Both the position numbers and the translations under genes were made by a program. A DNA stretch of 64,000 nucleotides from Sandarakinorhabdus glacialis (lineage in GTDB: Bacteria > Pseudomonadota > Alphaproteobacteria > Sphingomonadales > Sphingomonadaceae): NCBI RefSeq assembly GCF_014643455.1, contig NZ_BMJM01000008.1, positions 88,104 through 152,103 of the forward strand, given 5' to 3'. Positions 1 through 10,148 of the stretch are shown in pieces (positions within the stretch are counted from its first letter, which is position 1; every line of letters begins with the position of its first letter). Under the pieces are notes generated by a model, which was not told the origin of the DNA, made no database searches, and saw only the letters and a list, made by a program, of their open reading frames with translations.

Positions 1-352
1 CCGTCGACTTGCCGACCCCGCCCTTGCCGCTCGCCACGGCGATCAGTTTCCGTATCCCCGGCACCGCCGATTGCGTCGGCGCCGGCGCGCCCTCGCCACT
101 CGCCCGATCCGCCGTCAGAATTATCCGCACCTGCGCCACGCCGGCGACCCGCCCCACGGCAACCTCGACCGCCGCCTGCAACCGCTCCGCCGCCGCCTTG
201 TCGAGCCCATCCACCGCCAGCACCAAGCCCACCGTGCCGTCGTTTTTCACAACGATTCCAGCCGTCCGCCCCACCGCCACGATATCGCGCCCCGCCTCCA
301 AAGGGTCTGCAACCGCCGACAGCGCCGCCGTCACGTCATCCTTCACGCTCAT
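1..352 (-). CDS. mrp: Mrp/ApbC family Fe-S carrier ATPase (partial, 3' end outside window)
   Basis: Only the first ~117 codons are present; the gene runs off the left edge. The ATG at 352-350 opens a reading frame beginning MSVKDDVTAALSAV. Residues ~1-75 look like the small MIP18/DUF59-type domain found at the front of bacterial Mrp proteins. The frame then reaches IAVASGKGGVGKST, the deviant Walker A with the extra signature lysine, at the very edge. Family members are cytoplasmic P-loop ATPases that hold and pass on iron-sulfur clusters. The gene is divergent from hflK, with about 110 bases between start codons, an arrangement often seen in alphaproteobacteria. The identification rests on the Walker A and the N-terminal domain only, because the rest is not visible. 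Confidence 0.88.
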   Translation of the reverse strand, partial: MSVKDDVTAALSAVADPLEAGRDIVAVGRTAGIVVKNDGTVGLVLAVDGLDKAAAERLQAAVEVAVGRVAGVAQVRIILTADRASGEGAPAPTQSAVPGIRKLIAVASGKGGVGKST

Positions 353-466
353 TCGAATGCTTCCCGAAATGGTCGCGGGCGGCAGCGACAATCGTGCGCC
401 CTCGCAATCCATGATTACGGAACGTATATAGCGTGGGCGTGTACGATGACGAGACCTGGAAACCGG

Positions 467-1636
<1,170 letters not shown>

Positions 1637-1639
1637 GGC

Positions 1640-2485
1640 ATGACTTTGTTCCGCAACCCCATCGCCTGGGCCGTTCTCGCCTTCGCCGCCGTCGTCGTCC
1701 TCATGGGCACGTTCTACACGGTCCATGAAACCCGGCAGGTCGTCGTCCTGCGCCTCGGCAAGCCCGAGCGCATCGTCAACGCCTACAACCCCAACGCTGC
1801 CTTCGGCACGTCGGGCGCCGGCCTCGTCGCCAAGGTGCCGTTCATCGAAACCGCCACTTTCGTCGACAAGCGCGTGCTCAACCTCGACATGGAACAGCAG
1901 ACGGTGCTCACCACCGACCAGCTGCGCCTCGTCGTCGATGCCTTCGCCCGCTTCCGCATCACCGATCCGCTGCGCATGGTGCAGACGGTGGGTACGGAGG
2001 CCAACGCCGCCGACGCCCTCAAGCGCATTCTCGCCTCCAAGATGCGCAACGAGCTCGGCAAGCAGCCGTTCGCCTCGCTGCTCAGCCCCGAACGCACCGA
2101 GATGATGGAGGAGATCCAGACGACGGTGAACCGTCAGGCCCGCCAGTACGGCGCCGAGATCATCGACGTCCGCATCAAGCGCGCCGACCTGCCCAGCGGC
2201 ACGCCGCTCGAATCCGCTTTCCTGCGGATGCGTTCGGCGCGCCAGCAGGAGGCTGCGACCATTCGCGCTCAGGGCCTAAAGCAAGCCCAGCTGGTCCGCG
2301 CCAAGGCCGACGCCGAAGCCGCCAACACCTATGCCGCGAGCTTTGGCCAGGACCCTGAATTCTTTGCCTTTTACCGGGCAATGCAGGCTTATCGCACGAC
2401 CTTTACCGACGACAGCTCGACCGTCGTGCTGTCATCGAACAATGAATTCCTCCGCGAATTCGAAGGCCGGCGCGGCAATCGTTGA
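1640..2485 (+). CDS. hflC: FtsH protease modulator HflC
   Basis: SPFH-family partner of HflK, 281 residues. An N-terminal signal anchor at ~5-27 (NPIAWAVLAFAAVVVLMG) is followed by the prohibitin domain (RQVVVLRLGKPERIV onward). A Glu/Ala/Arg-rich helical stretch (MRSARQQEAATIRAQG) is typical of HflC stalks. The length is normal for the family. The ATG lies four bases after the hflK stop. A GC-rich hairpin follows the stop codon. Confidence 0.95.
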   Translation: MTLFRNPIAWAVLAFAAVVVLMGTFYTVHETRQVVVLRLGKPERIVNAYNPNAAFGTSGAGLVAKVPFIETATFVDKRVLNLDMEQQTVLTTDQLRLVVDAFARFRITDPLRMVQTVGTEANAADALKRILASKMRNELGKQPFASLLSPERTEMMEEIQTTVNRQARQYGAEIIDVRIKRADLPSGTPLESAFLRMRSARQQEAATIRAQGLKQAQLVRAKADAEAANTYAASFGQDPEFFAFYRAMQAYRTTFTDDSSTVVLSSNNEFLREFEGRRGNR

Positions 2486-2490
2486 TGAAT

Positions 2491-2517
2491 TACGGGCGGC
2501 AATGGGCGCCGCCCGTA
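2491..2517 (+). terminator. Hairpin after hflC
   Basis: Arms TACGGGCGGC and GCCGCCCGTA pair perfectly over 10 bp with a 7-base loop, six bases past the hflC stop. No T-run follows, so this could be a Rho-dependent or mRNA-stabilising structure instead of a true intrinsic terminator. Confidence 0.55.
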
Positions 2518-2678
2518 CATCATTCAGCAAAGCCGGGTCCGTATCGTTCATCGCGCGTTAGTATCGAAAGAGCCATTTGAGCGACATTATCGGTGCCATC
2601 TTGTTTCCGGGACCTGCCCGGGCCAGGCTGGCACCACAAATCATAGCCCCGGTCCAGACCTGAAAGGTTCGCCCAATC

Positions 2679-4253
2679 GTGCGTATCGTCCGCAGCCTCC
2701 TCTCCGCCGCCGCCCTGCTCGGGGGCGCCGCCGCCGTTTTGGCGCCTGCCTTCGCCCAGACCACCGCGCCCGTCGTCGCCGGCCAGCCCGCTCAGAACGC
2801 GACCCCGCCCGCCGCGCCGATCGCGCCTCCCGGCGGCGCCCCGCGCAGCTTCGCCGATCTCACCAGCCGGCTATCGCCCGCCGTCGTCAACGTCTCGACC
2901 ACCCAAAAGGTCGAAGTCGGCAAGCTGCGCGGCGGCGCGCCATCGTCGCCGCTCGAGGAACTCTTCCGCCGCTTCCAGGAGCAGCAAGGCGATGCCGGCG
3001 AGCCCGTCACGCGCGAAGCGACCTCGCTCGGCTCGGGCTTCATCATCGATCCCGCCGGCTATATCGTCACCAACAACCACGTCATCTCGGCCGGCGAGGG
3101 TGCCGGCAAGGACGCCGTCGACACCATCACCGTCACGCTTTCGGATCGCCGCGAATACAAGGCCAAGGTCATCGGCCGCGACGCGCTGACCGACATGGCG
3201 CTGCTCAAGATCGAGGGCACCAACCTGCCCTTCGTGAAGTTCGGCAACTCCAAGGACGTCCGCGTCGGTGACTGGGCGATCGCCATCGGCAACCCCTTCG
3301 GCCTCGGCGGCACCGTCACTGCCGGCATCGTTTCCGCCCTCCACCGCAACATCGGTTCGGGCCAGTACGACCGCTACATTCAGACCGACGCCTCGATCAA
3401 CCAAGGCAACTCGGGTGGCCCGCTGTTCGATCTCGATGGCAACGTCATCGGCATCAACACCGCGATCTTCTCGCCCACCGGCGGCAACGTCGGCCTAGGC
3501 TTCTCGATCCCGGCCGAACTCGCCTTTCCGGTCATCCAGCAACTCCGCGCCACCGGCACCGTCAAGCGCGGCTACCTCGGCGTCGGCATCCAGCCCTTGA
3601 CCACCGACATCGCAGCCGGTCTCGGCCTGCCCAAGGATCGCGGCGAAATCGTCGCCTCGATCGAGGCCTCGGGCCCCGCCGCGCGCGCCGGCATCAAGCA
3701 GGGCGATGTGATCGTCAAGATCAACAACGCCGACGTCACCTATGACAACACCCTGTCGTACGTCGTCGCCAACACGCCGATCGGCGCCAATGTGCCGATC
3801 GAGCTGATCCGCGACGGCCAACGCCGCACCATTAACGCCGTCATCGCCCAGCGCCCGGCCGAATCGATCGTCCAGGCGCGCGCCGGCCTCAAGTCCGAAG
3901 GCGACGAAGCCACCGACACCAAGGCCCCCGGCGCCGAATCCGCCAAGCAGAGCCTCGGCATCACCCTGCAGCCGCTGACCGCCGAACTGCGCCAGCAGCT
4001 CCGCATCACCGATGCCGTCAAGGGCGTCGTCATCGCCGGCATCACGCCGGGCAGCGACGCCGCGACCAACGGACTCCAGCGCGGCGACATCATCCTGCAG
4101 ATCAACCAGCGCCCGACGGTAACCCCCGCCGAAGCCGCCGCCGCCGTCGACCTCGCCCGCAAGGCCGGCCGCGACACCGTTCTCCTCCTCGTCCAGCGCG
4201 GCGCCCTCCCCCCCCGCTACGTCGGCATCAAACTTAACACCGACAAAAAATGA
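2679..4253 (+). CDS. degP: Do-like periplasmic serine protease (DegP/MucD type)
   Basis: Trypsin-like HtrA-family protease of 524 residues acting on misfolded envelope proteins. It begins at GTG 2679. A signal peptide of about 27 residues ends near APAFAQ. The catalytic triad is visible: His134 (TNNHVI), Asp172 (LTDMALLKI) and Ser245 in NQGNSGGPL. Two PDZ domains follow, the first near residues 300-390 (RGYLGVGIQPL) and the second near 425-510 (KQSLGITLQPL). Location directly after hflKC is a common alphaproteobacterial order and groups membrane and periplasmic quality control. DegP, DegQ and MucD cannot be separated by eye. Confidence 0.94.
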   Translation: MRIVRSLLSAAALLGGAAAVLAPAFAQTTAPVVAGQPAQNATPPAAPIAPPGGAPRSFADLTSRLSPAVVNVSTTQKVEVGKLRGGAPSSPLEELFRRFQEQQGDAGEPVTREATSLGSGFIIDPAGYIVTNNHVISAGEGAGKDAVDTITVTLSDRREYKAKVIGRDALTDMALLKIEGTNLPFVKFGNSKDVRVGDWAIAIGNPFGLGGTVTAGIVSALHRNIGSGQYDRYIQTDASINQGNSGGPLFDLDGNVIGINTAIFSPTGGNVGLGFSIPAELAFPVIQQLRATGTVKRGYLGVGIQPLTTDIAAGLGLPKDRGEIVASIEASGPAARAGIKQGDVIVKINNADVTYDNTLSYVVANTPIGANVPIELIRDGQRRTINAVIAQRPAESIVQARAGLKSEGDEATDTKAPGAESAKQSLGITLQPLTAELRQQLRITDAVKGVVIAGITPGSDAATNGLQRGDIILQINQRPTVTPAEAAAAVDLARKAGRDTVLLLVQRGALPPRYVGIKLNTDKK

Positions 4254-4260
4254 CCCCTTG

Positions 4261-4320
4261 CCCTCCCCCTAGAGGGGGGAGGTCGAGAGACGCCTCTTGG
4301 CGGCCCGGGTGGGGGTGTCC
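4261..4320. repeat. Bipartite palindromic repeat, type A
   Basis: CCCTCCCCCT / AGGGGGGAGG hairpin, then a GAGAGACGC..CGGCCCGGG half and a terminal GTGGGGGTGTCC. It lies 7 bases downstream of degP. Near-identical copies are at 12309, 16664 and 30876. Confidence 0.85.
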
Positions 4321-4342
4321 CCCTCCCCAGCACAAGCAAAAT

Positions 4343-4397
4343 CCCTCTCCCCTCGCGGGAGAGGGAGACTCGCCGCTTCGGCGAGCGGGGTGAGGGG
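4343..4397. repeat. Bipartite palindromic repeat, type B
   Basis: The first hairpin is CCCTCTCCC..GGGAGAGGG. The second is GCGACTCGCC-type pairing with GGCGAGCGGGG, ending in GTGAGGGGC. It sits in tandem with the type A copy and fills most of the degP to NTPase gap. Confidence 0.8.
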
Positions 4398-4492
4398 CAG
4401 GCTCTTCCCGAAGTAAGTCACCCCGCCCAACTCCGATTGAGCCCCCCCAAAAAACCCGCTATCCCCCTCCCCACACCAGGGGACCCGCGCAA

Positions 4493-6058
4493 ATGGCCGA
4501 CAGCATCTTCATCGGAAAAGGCGAGGACTCCCCCCAGGCCCTCGTCCTCAAGCGAGCCAACCGCCACGGGCTCATCGCCGGCGCCACCGGCACCGGAAAA
4601 ACCGTCACCCTGCAAACCCTCGCCGAAGGCTTCAGCCGCGAAGGCGTCCCCGTCTTCCTCTCCGACGTAAAGGGCGACATCGCCGGCATGGCGATGAAGG
4701 GCTCCGATGCCGCCGCCTGGACCGGGCAACGCGCCGCTGAAATCGGCATCACCGACTATGACTATGCCGCCAACCCCGTGGTCTTCTGGGACCTGTTCGG
4801 CGAGCAAGGCCACCCCATCCGCGCCACCATCTCCGAACTTGGGCCGCTGCTCCTCGCCCGCCTGATGGGCCTCAACGAAACCCAGGAAGGCGTGCTCAGC
4901 ATCGCCTTCAAATACGCCGACGACCTCGGGCTCCTGCTCCTCGATCTCAAGGACCTGCAATCCATGCTGTCCTTCTGCGCCGACAACGCCGCCGAGCTCA
5001 GCACCAGATACGGCAATGTCTCCAAGGCCAGCGTCGGCAGCATCCAGCGCCAGCTGCTCCAGCTCGACACCCAAGGCGGCGCCTATTTCTTCGCCGAACC
5101 CGCCCTCGACATCACCGATTTCATCAAGACCGACGCCCAAGGCCGCGGCCAGGTCAACGTCCTCGCCGCCGACCGCCTGATGCAGAGCCCACGCCTCTAC
5201 GCCACCTTCCTGCTCTGGCTGCTTTCCGAACTCTTCGAGACCCTCCCCGAAATCGGCGACCCCGAAAAACCCAAATTGGTGTTCTTCTTCGACGAAGCCC
5301 ACCTCCTGTTCGACGAAGCCCCCGACGCGCTGATGGACAAGATCGAGCAGGTCGTCCGCCTCGTCCGTTCCAAGGGCGTCGGCGTTTATTTCATCAGCCA
5401 GAACCCCATCGACATCCCCGAAAAGATCGCCGGCCAACTCGGCAACCGCGTCCAGCACGCGCTGCGCGCCTTCACCCCGCGCGACCAGCGCGCCATCAAG
5501 GCAGCGTCCGAAACCTTCCGCGCCAACCCGAAACTCGATCTCGTCACCGCCATCACCGAACTGAAAGTCGGCGAGGCCCTGGTCTCGCTGCTGATGGCCG
5601 ACGGCGCCCCGACCCCCGTCGAACGCACCATGATCGCCCCGCCCCGCAGCCGCGTCGGCCCGCTGACGAAAGACGAGCGCGCCACCCTCATCAACGCCTC
5701 GCCCTTCGCCGGCAAATACGACGACGCCGTCGATCGCGAATCCGCCTATGAAAAGCTCCTGACCCGCGCCGCCGACACCGCCGCCCGCACCGAAGCCGAA
5801 AAAGCCGCCGCCCTCCAGGCCAAGCTCGACGAACGCGCCGCCGTAGAAGCCGACAAGGCCGCCGTCGCCGCCGCCAAGCTCGCCGCCCGCGAAAGCGCCG
5901 CCGCCGCCCGCGTCGCCGCCCGCCCCCAGCCCAAAAGCTTCACCGAAAAAATGATCGAATCCACGGCGCGATCCGCCGCCACCAGCGTCGGCCGCCAACT
6001 CGGCGGCAGCTTCGGCTCGAAACTCCTCCGCGGCCTCCTCGGCAGCCTGATGAAGTAA
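4493..6058 (+). CDS. HerA-like DUF853 family NTPase (YjgR type)
   Basis: 521-residue cytoplasmic P-loop NTPase of the HerA/FtsK-related DUF853 family, whose substrate is unknown. The N-terminus reads [20 protein letters not shown], then Walker A GATGTGKT at 30-37. The strongly hydrophobic Walker B strand with acidic pair ([12 protein letters not shown]) is at ~261-272, and an [11 protein letters not shown] segment follows, where an arginine finger is expected. The last ~90 residues are an Ala/Lys/Glu-rich, probably coiled-coil region ending in a Gly/Leu-rich tail ([16 protein letters not shown]), as in family members. The gene stands alone between repeat clusters. Function beyond ATP hydrolysis is not established here. 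Confidence 0.88.
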   Translation: MADSIFIGKGEDSPQALVLKRANRHGLIAGATGTGKTVTLQTLAEGFSREGVPVFLSDVKGDIAGMAMKGSDAAAWTGQRAAEIGITDYDYAANPVVFWDLFGEQGHPIRATISELGPLLLARLMGLNETQEGVLSIAFKYADDLGLLLLDLKDLQSMLSFCADNAAELSTRYGNVSKASVGSIQRQLLQLDTQGGAYFFAEPALDITDFIKTDAQGRGQVNVLAADRLMQSPRLYATFLLWLLSELFETLPEIGDPEKPKLVFFFDEAHLLFDEAPDALMDKIEQVVRLVRSKGVGVYFISQNPIDIPEKIAGQLGNRVQHALRAFTPRDQRAIKAASETFRANPKLDLVTAITELKVGEALVSLLMADGAPTPVERTMIAPPRSRVGPLTKDERATLINASPFAGKYDDAVDRESAYEKLLTRAADTAARTEAEKAAALQAKLDERAAVEADKAAVAAAKLAARESAAAARVAARPQPKSFTEKMIESTARSAATSVGRQLGGSFGSKLLRGLLGSLMK

Positions 6059-6062
6059 AAAC

Positions 6063-6101
6063 TCCCCTCCCTTCTTCAAGGGAGGGGCTGGGGGTGGGTG
6101 A
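6063..6101. repeat. Short palindromic repeat, type C
   Basis: CCCCTCCCTTC / GAAGGGAGGGG-like hairpin followed by CTGGGGGTGGGT, between convergent genes, so it may serve both as a terminator region. Confidence 0.7.
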
Positions 6102-6115
6102 GTCTTCTCTTACGT

Positions 6116-6154
6116 CCCCCCTCCCTACTTCTAGGGAGGGGTCGGGGGCGGGTC
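6116..6154. repeat. Short palindromic repeat, type C, second copy
   Basis: CCCCCTCCCTA / TAGGGAGGGG hairpin followed by TCGGGGGCGGGTCC; tandem with the copy at 6063. Confidence 0.7.
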
Positions 6155-6176
6155 CTTACTTACTTCTCACCCAGAA

Positions 6177-6596
6177 TCAGCCAATCCTGACCTCAGCCAC
6201 AGCTGCATTCCGCGTCCCCGCCGGCGCATCCATCAACTCGCGCACAAACGCCCCCTTGTTGACCGTCGGCGTCTTGGTATCCCCGGCATTCGACCGGATC
6301 GAAGGATCATTCGCCCCAGCCCCAGCTTTATCAAGCAGCTGCTGCTCGGCTGGCGACTTCGGCGGCACCTTCACGCCCGGCCCGAACAACGCTTCCATCG
6401 CCGAGCTCTGCGAATCCTGCCCGATCGCCCGCGGCGCACCCGGCTTGGGCGGCGTCAGCGCAAAATCCTGCGGCACCACCAGCGGCGCGCTGCGCCCGAT
6501 GGCGAGTTCGTCGGGCCCCTTGCGATCGGTCATGCTGGTCTTGCCGCACGCCGCCAATGCCATCGCGGCGCCGCAAATGATGAGAAGATTACGCAT
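6177..6596 (-). CDS. DUF3035 (BamF-like) outer-membrane lipoprotein
   Basis: 139-residue predicted lipoprotein. A signal peptide runs to a lipobox-like ALAAC, making Cys17 the likely lipidated residue. The conserved block DRKGPDELAIGRSAPLVVPQ, a hallmark of DUF3035, follows directly. Members of this family have been described in alphaproteobacteria as an extra (BamF) subunit of the outer-membrane barrel-assembly complex; its role here is inferred from that. The start overlaps the end of lspA by 8 bases, so the two are translationally linked. Pairing a lipoprotein with the lipoprotein signal peptidase is functionally sensible. Confidence 0.82.
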   Translation of the reverse strand: MRNLLIICGAAMALAACGKTSMTDRKGPDELAIGRSAPLVVPQDFALTPPKPGAPRAIGQDSQSSAMEALFGPGVKVPPKSPAEQQLLDKAGAGANDPSIRSNAGDTKTPTVNKGAFVRELMDAPAGTRNAAVAEVRIG

Positions 6597-7065
6597 GACC
6601 CATTCCTTTCGGCGCCGTCAGCGCCCTCACCAGCAACAATAGCACACCTGCGGTGATCGCCGCATCTGCAACATTGAACACCCAGAAACTCCGCTCCCCC
6701 CAGAAGAAGTGCAGGAAATCCACGACATAACCGAACCGCACCCGGTCGACGATATTGCCCAGCGCGCCGCCCAGCACCAACCCGAGCGCCAGCACATCCG
6801 GGCGTTGTTTCTCGCGCACGATCCACACCGCCACCGCGCCGGCGATCGCCGCCGTCACCGCCACCAGCAGCCACCGCCCAAGGTCCGAATTGGCGCGAAA
6901 CAGCCCCATCGAAACGCCGACATTGCCAACGAACGTCAGCCGAAAGAACGGCAACACCTCGACAGAGCCCCGCTCGGGCAACAGCACGACACGCAGGATC
7001 CAGTATTTGCTCAGCTGGTCGAGAAGAAATACGAGCGCCGCCACGCCAAATCCGAAAGCCTTCAC
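6589..7065 (-). CDS. lspA: Lipoprotein signal peptidase (signal peptidase II)
   Basis: 158-residue inner-membrane aspartyl protease that cleaves prolipoproteins after lipidation. Four membrane segments are visible. The opening helix carries FLLDQLSKYWILR, and the conserved GGALGNIVDRVRFGYVVDF block contains both catalytic aspartates (NIVDR and VVDF). The length is normal. It lies downstream of ileS on the same strand, the classic ileS-lspA order, and overlaps the following DUF3035 lipoprotein gene. Confidence 0.96.
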   Translation of the reverse strand: MKAFGFGVAALVFLLDQLSKYWILRVVLLPERGSVEVLPFFRLTFVGNVGVSMGLFRANSDLGRWLLVAVTAAIAGAVAVWIVREKQRPDVLALGLVLGGALGNIVDRVRFGYVVDFLHFFWGERSFWVFNVADAAITAGVLLLLVRALTAPKGMGHA

Positions 7066-7070
7066 TGAAC

Positions 7071-7093
7071 CCCTCTCCCCCTCGGGGAGAGGG
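7071..7093. repeat. Perfect 10-bp inverted repeat between ileS and lspA
   Basis: CCCTCTCCCC-CTC-GGGGAGAGGG. It is the first hairpin only of the type A/B repeats, located between two genes of one operon, so it probably does not stop all transcription. Confidence 0.7.
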
Positions 7094-7137
7094 AGGGGCC
7101 CGCGCGCTTCTTCAGCGTGTAGGATGGTAAGGATACT

Positions 7138-10053
7138 TCAACCATTAACAACACTCGCACACCGCCCACAAAGCCCGGTCTCCACCACAACGTCCGGCAA
7201 ATGCCGCCAGCACCGCGCGCATTTCTCATCGCCCACCGGCCCGACACTCACCCCGACGCTGCCAGACTTCCGCACCGTCACTCGTCCGACGATCAGCATC
7301 TCGGCCAGATCCGCAGTCGACAGTTCGACAAACAGATCCTCGTCGGCGACCTCGATATCGACCCCCGCTTCGAGGAAACTTCCAATCGTCTTGTCCCGTC
7401 GCAGCGCCTCGAGCCGCAGATACACATCGTCGCGCACCACCCGCAGCCGCGCGATCCGCCCGGCCAGCGCCTCGTCGCGCCACCCGGCCTCCACCGCCGG
7501 CCATTCAAGCAAATGCACCGACCCGCCTTCCGGAAACCGCGTCCCCCAGACCTCCTCGCCGGTAAACACCAGTACCGGCGCCAACCACCGCGTCAACACA
7601 TGGAACAGCGTATCGAGCACCGTCCGATACGCCCGCCGCTTGGCATCCCCCGCCGCATCGCAATACAGCGAATCCTTCCTCACATCGAACACGAACGCCG
7701 ACAGATCATTGTTCACGAACGTCGAGATCGCCGTCACATACCCCGAAAAATCGAAATCCCCGACGCGCGCCCGCAGTTCGACATCCAATTCCGCCAACCG
7801 ATGCAAAACCCAGCGCTCCAGCTCAGGCATCTCCGCCGCCGCCACCCGCTCGGCCTCGTCAAACCCATCCAATGCCCCCAGCAAATATCGGAACGTATTC
7901 CGCAACTTGCGATACTGGTCCGCCACGCCTTTCAGGATCTCATCACCGATCCGGTGGTCCTCGGTCGTATCGCTCGTCGCCGTCCACAACCGCACGATAT
8001 CGGCGCCATAATCCTTCATCAGGATCGCCGGATCGGTCGTATTGCCCAATGATTTCGACTGTTTGAACCCCTTGGCATCGAGCGTCATGCCATGCGTCAG
8101 CACCGCCTTGTAAGGCGCCCGCCCCCGCGTCCCGCAACTCTCGAGCAACGACGACTGGAACCACCCCCGATGCTGGTCCGACCCTTCGAGGTACAAATCC
8201 GCCGGCCAGCTCAAATCCGGCCACCGCCCACTCTCGAGCACGAACGCATGCGTACACCCACTGTCGAACCAAACATCGAGAATATCGGTAACCCGCTCAT
8301 AATCCGCAGCATTATAGTCATTGCCGAGCAGCCCCTGCGCCGCTTCCTCGGTCCAGGCATCGACCCCGCGCTCGGCCACCGCCGCCACGATCCGCGCATT
8401 CACCGCCGCATCGTTCAAATAAGCGCCGCTTTTCCGATCGACAAACAACGTGATCGGCACCCCCCACGCCCGCTGGCGCGAGATCACCCAATCCGGCCGC
8501 CCGGCAACCATCGACCCCAACCGGTTACGCCCCTTCTCCGGAATAAACCGCGTGTCCGCAATCGCCGCCACCGCCGTCTCGCGCAGCGTCAGCCCCTCCC
8601 GCATCGGCGAGTCCTCGGCATCGTTGACCGCGCCGCCCTCGCTCTCCCAGCGTTGCTCGGCAATCGATCGCGCATCCATCGGAATGAACCACTGCGGCGT
8701 GCAGCGAAAAATCACCTTCTTCTTCGACCGCCAGCTATGCGGATAACTATGCGCATACGGCGACGCCGCCAGCAGCGCCCCCGCATCCCGCAACGCCGAG
8801 CAAATCGCGCCCTGAGGGTTGTTCAACTTGTCGCTGATGACATTGCCCATGCCCAACAACCATAGCCAATCCGGCCGATCGGTCCGATACGTGCCATCCC
8901 CCTCGACCGCAAAAACCGGCTCGATCCCATGCGCCTTGCACAGGATGAAATCATCCTCGCCGTGATCCGGCGCCATATGCACCAACCCCGTCCCCGCATC
9001 GGTGGTAACGAAATCCCCAGCCAGAAACGGCCGCGGCCGGGCAAAGAACCCGCCCAGATGATGCAGCGGATGCCGCGCCACAGTCGCGGCCAATTCGGCG
9101 CCCAAGCCGCGCCAGATCACCCCCCCCTCGTCATCCCGGCGAAGGCCGGGATCCAGCGTCGCCGCGAGCTCCGCCCCACCGGTCGCATCACCCACGACGC
9201 CGAACCGCGAAAACGCCGCAGCCTGCAACGCCGCCGCCACGAGCACCCGCTGCTCGCCAAACGCGATCAACACATATTCAATCTCCGGCCCATAAGCCAA
9301 AGCCTGGTTCACCGGGATTGTCCACGGCGTCGTCGTCCAGATCACCGCCACCGCGCCAACCAGCGCCGCCACCGACGAAGCCACAATCTCGAACCCGACA
9401 TCGATCTGCGTCGAGACAATATCCGCATATTCAACCTCGGCCTCAGCCAGAGCCGTCTTCTCCACCGGCGACCACATCACCGGCTTCGCCCCGCGATAAA
9501 GCTGCCCCGAAGCCGCAAACTTCAGCAACTCGGTAACAATCACCGCCTCCGAAGAGAAATCCATCGTCAGATACGGCTTGTCCCATTCGCCGCCGATGCC
9601 CAGCCGCTTGAACTGCTCGCGCTGCACATCGACCCACTTCTGCGCATAGGCCCGGCATTCCGCCCGAAATTCCGCAACCGGCACTTCGTCCTTGTTGCGC
9701 TTGTGCTTCCTGTATTCCTCCTCGACCTTCCACTCGATCGGCAGGCCATGGCAGTCCCAACCCGGCACAAACGGCACATCCTTGCCCAGCAGGCTCTGCG
9801 TCCGAATGACCAGGTCTTTCAACGTCTTCTGCATCGCATGGCCGATATGAATATCGCCGTTCGCATAGGGCGGCCCATCATGCAGGATGAACTTCTCGCG
9901 GCCCCGACGCGCCGCGCGCAGCTGCCCATAGGCATCGTCCGCCTGCCACTTCGCCAGGATGCGCGGCTCCTTCTCGGGCAGCCCCGCCTTCATGGGAAAA
10001 TTCGTCCTCGGCAAAAAGACGGTCGCGCGATAATCTGGAAGGGTCATGGTCAA
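7138..10053 (-). CDS. ileS: Isoleucyl-tRNA synthetase
   Basis: Class I aminoacyl-tRNA synthetase charging tRNA-Ile, 971 residues. The HIGH motif is at 69-72 (PPYANGDIHIGHAMQK). A KMSKS-like loop KQSKS lies near residue 660. The C-terminal zinc-ribbon cysteines are present (CARCW and CGRC), so it is full length. An oddity lies at residues ~300-309: LDPGLRRDDE, in the CP1 editing-domain region, is the translation of a dispersed palindromic repeat (9129-9155). It is flanked by two AELAAT segments, as if about 20 residues had been inserted. The rest of the frame is intact. Downstream come lspA and the DUF3035 gene. An alternative start is ATG 10047. Confidence 0.96.
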   Translation of the reverse strand: MTMTLPDYRATVFLPRTNFPMKAGLPEKEPRILAKWQADDAYGQLRAARRGREKFILHDGPPYANGDIHIGHAMQKTLKDLVIRTQSLLGKDVPFVPGWDCHGLPIEWKVEEEYRKHKRNKDEVPVAEFRAECRAYAQKWVDVQREQFKRLGIGGEWDKPYLTMDFSSEAVIVTELLKFAASGQLYRGAKPVMWSPVEKTALAEAEVEYADIVSTQIDVGFEIVASSVAALVGAVAVIWTTTPWTIPVNQALAYGPEIEYVLIAFGEQRVLVAAALQAAAFSRFGVVGDATGGAELAATLDPGLRRDDEGGVIWRGLGAELAATVARHPLHHLGGFFARPRPFLAGDFVTTDAGTGLVHMAPDHGEDDFILCKAHGIEPVFAVEGDGTYRTDRPDWLWLLGMGNVISDKLNNPQGAICSALRDAGALLAASPYAHSYPHSWRSKKKVIFRCTPQWFIPMDARSIAEQRWESEGGAVNDAEDSPMREGLTLRETAVAAIADTRFIPEKGRNRLGSMVAGRPDWVISRQRAWGVPITLFVDRKSGAYLNDAAVNARIVAAVAERGVDAWTEEAAQGLLGNDYNAADYERVTDILDVWFDSGCTHAFVLESGRWPDLSWPADLYLEGSDQHRGWFQSSLLESCGTRGRAPYKAVLTHGMTLDAKGFKQSKSLGNTTDPAILMKDYGADIVRLWTATSDTTEDHRIGDEILKGVADQYRKLRNTFRYLLGALDGFDEAERVAAAEMPELERWVLHRLAELDVELRARVGDFDFSGYVTAISTFVNNDLSAFVFDVRKDSLYCDAAGDAKRRAYRTVLDTLFHVLTRWLAPVLVFTGEEVWGTRFPEGGSVHLLEWPAVEAGWRDEALAGRIARLRVVRDDVYLRLEALRRDKTIGSFLEAGVDIEVADEDLFVELSTADLAEMLIVGRVTVRKSGSVGVSVGPVGDEKCARCWRHLPDVVVETGLCGRCASVVNG
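9129..9155. repeat. Dispersed palindromic repeat (type D) inside the ileS coding region
   Basis: CGTCATCCCGGCGAAGGCCG and the following GGATCCAG form the same hairpin core (CCCGGC-GAAG-GCCGGG) as the intergenic type D repeats at 13945, 31860, 34456 and 56745. Here it is read in frame as part of IleS. Confidence 0.85.
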
Positions 10054-10083
10054 CGCCGTCTAAAGGTTAGCGCCCTAGTTTTC

Positions 10084-10144
10084 TACCCCTCTCCCGCTTG
10101 CGGGAGAGGCGAGAGACGGCGCAGCCGGCCCGGGTGAGGGTGTT
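10084..10144. repeat. Bipartite palindromic repeat, type A variant
   Basis: CCCCTCTCCCGC / GCGGGAGAGG hairpin, then GCGAGAGACGGCGCAGCCGG and CCCGGGTGAGGGTG. It fills the gap between the ribF stop and the ileS start, upstream of ileS. Confidence 0.8.
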
Positions 10145-10148
10145 CTTG

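Noticed and set aside
4418..6079. 553-codon open frame on the minus strand
   Set aside because: It is fully antisense to the HerA-like NTPase, has a Gly/Phe/Asp/Glu-biased composition typical of the complementary strand of GC-rich coding DNA, and shows no domain.
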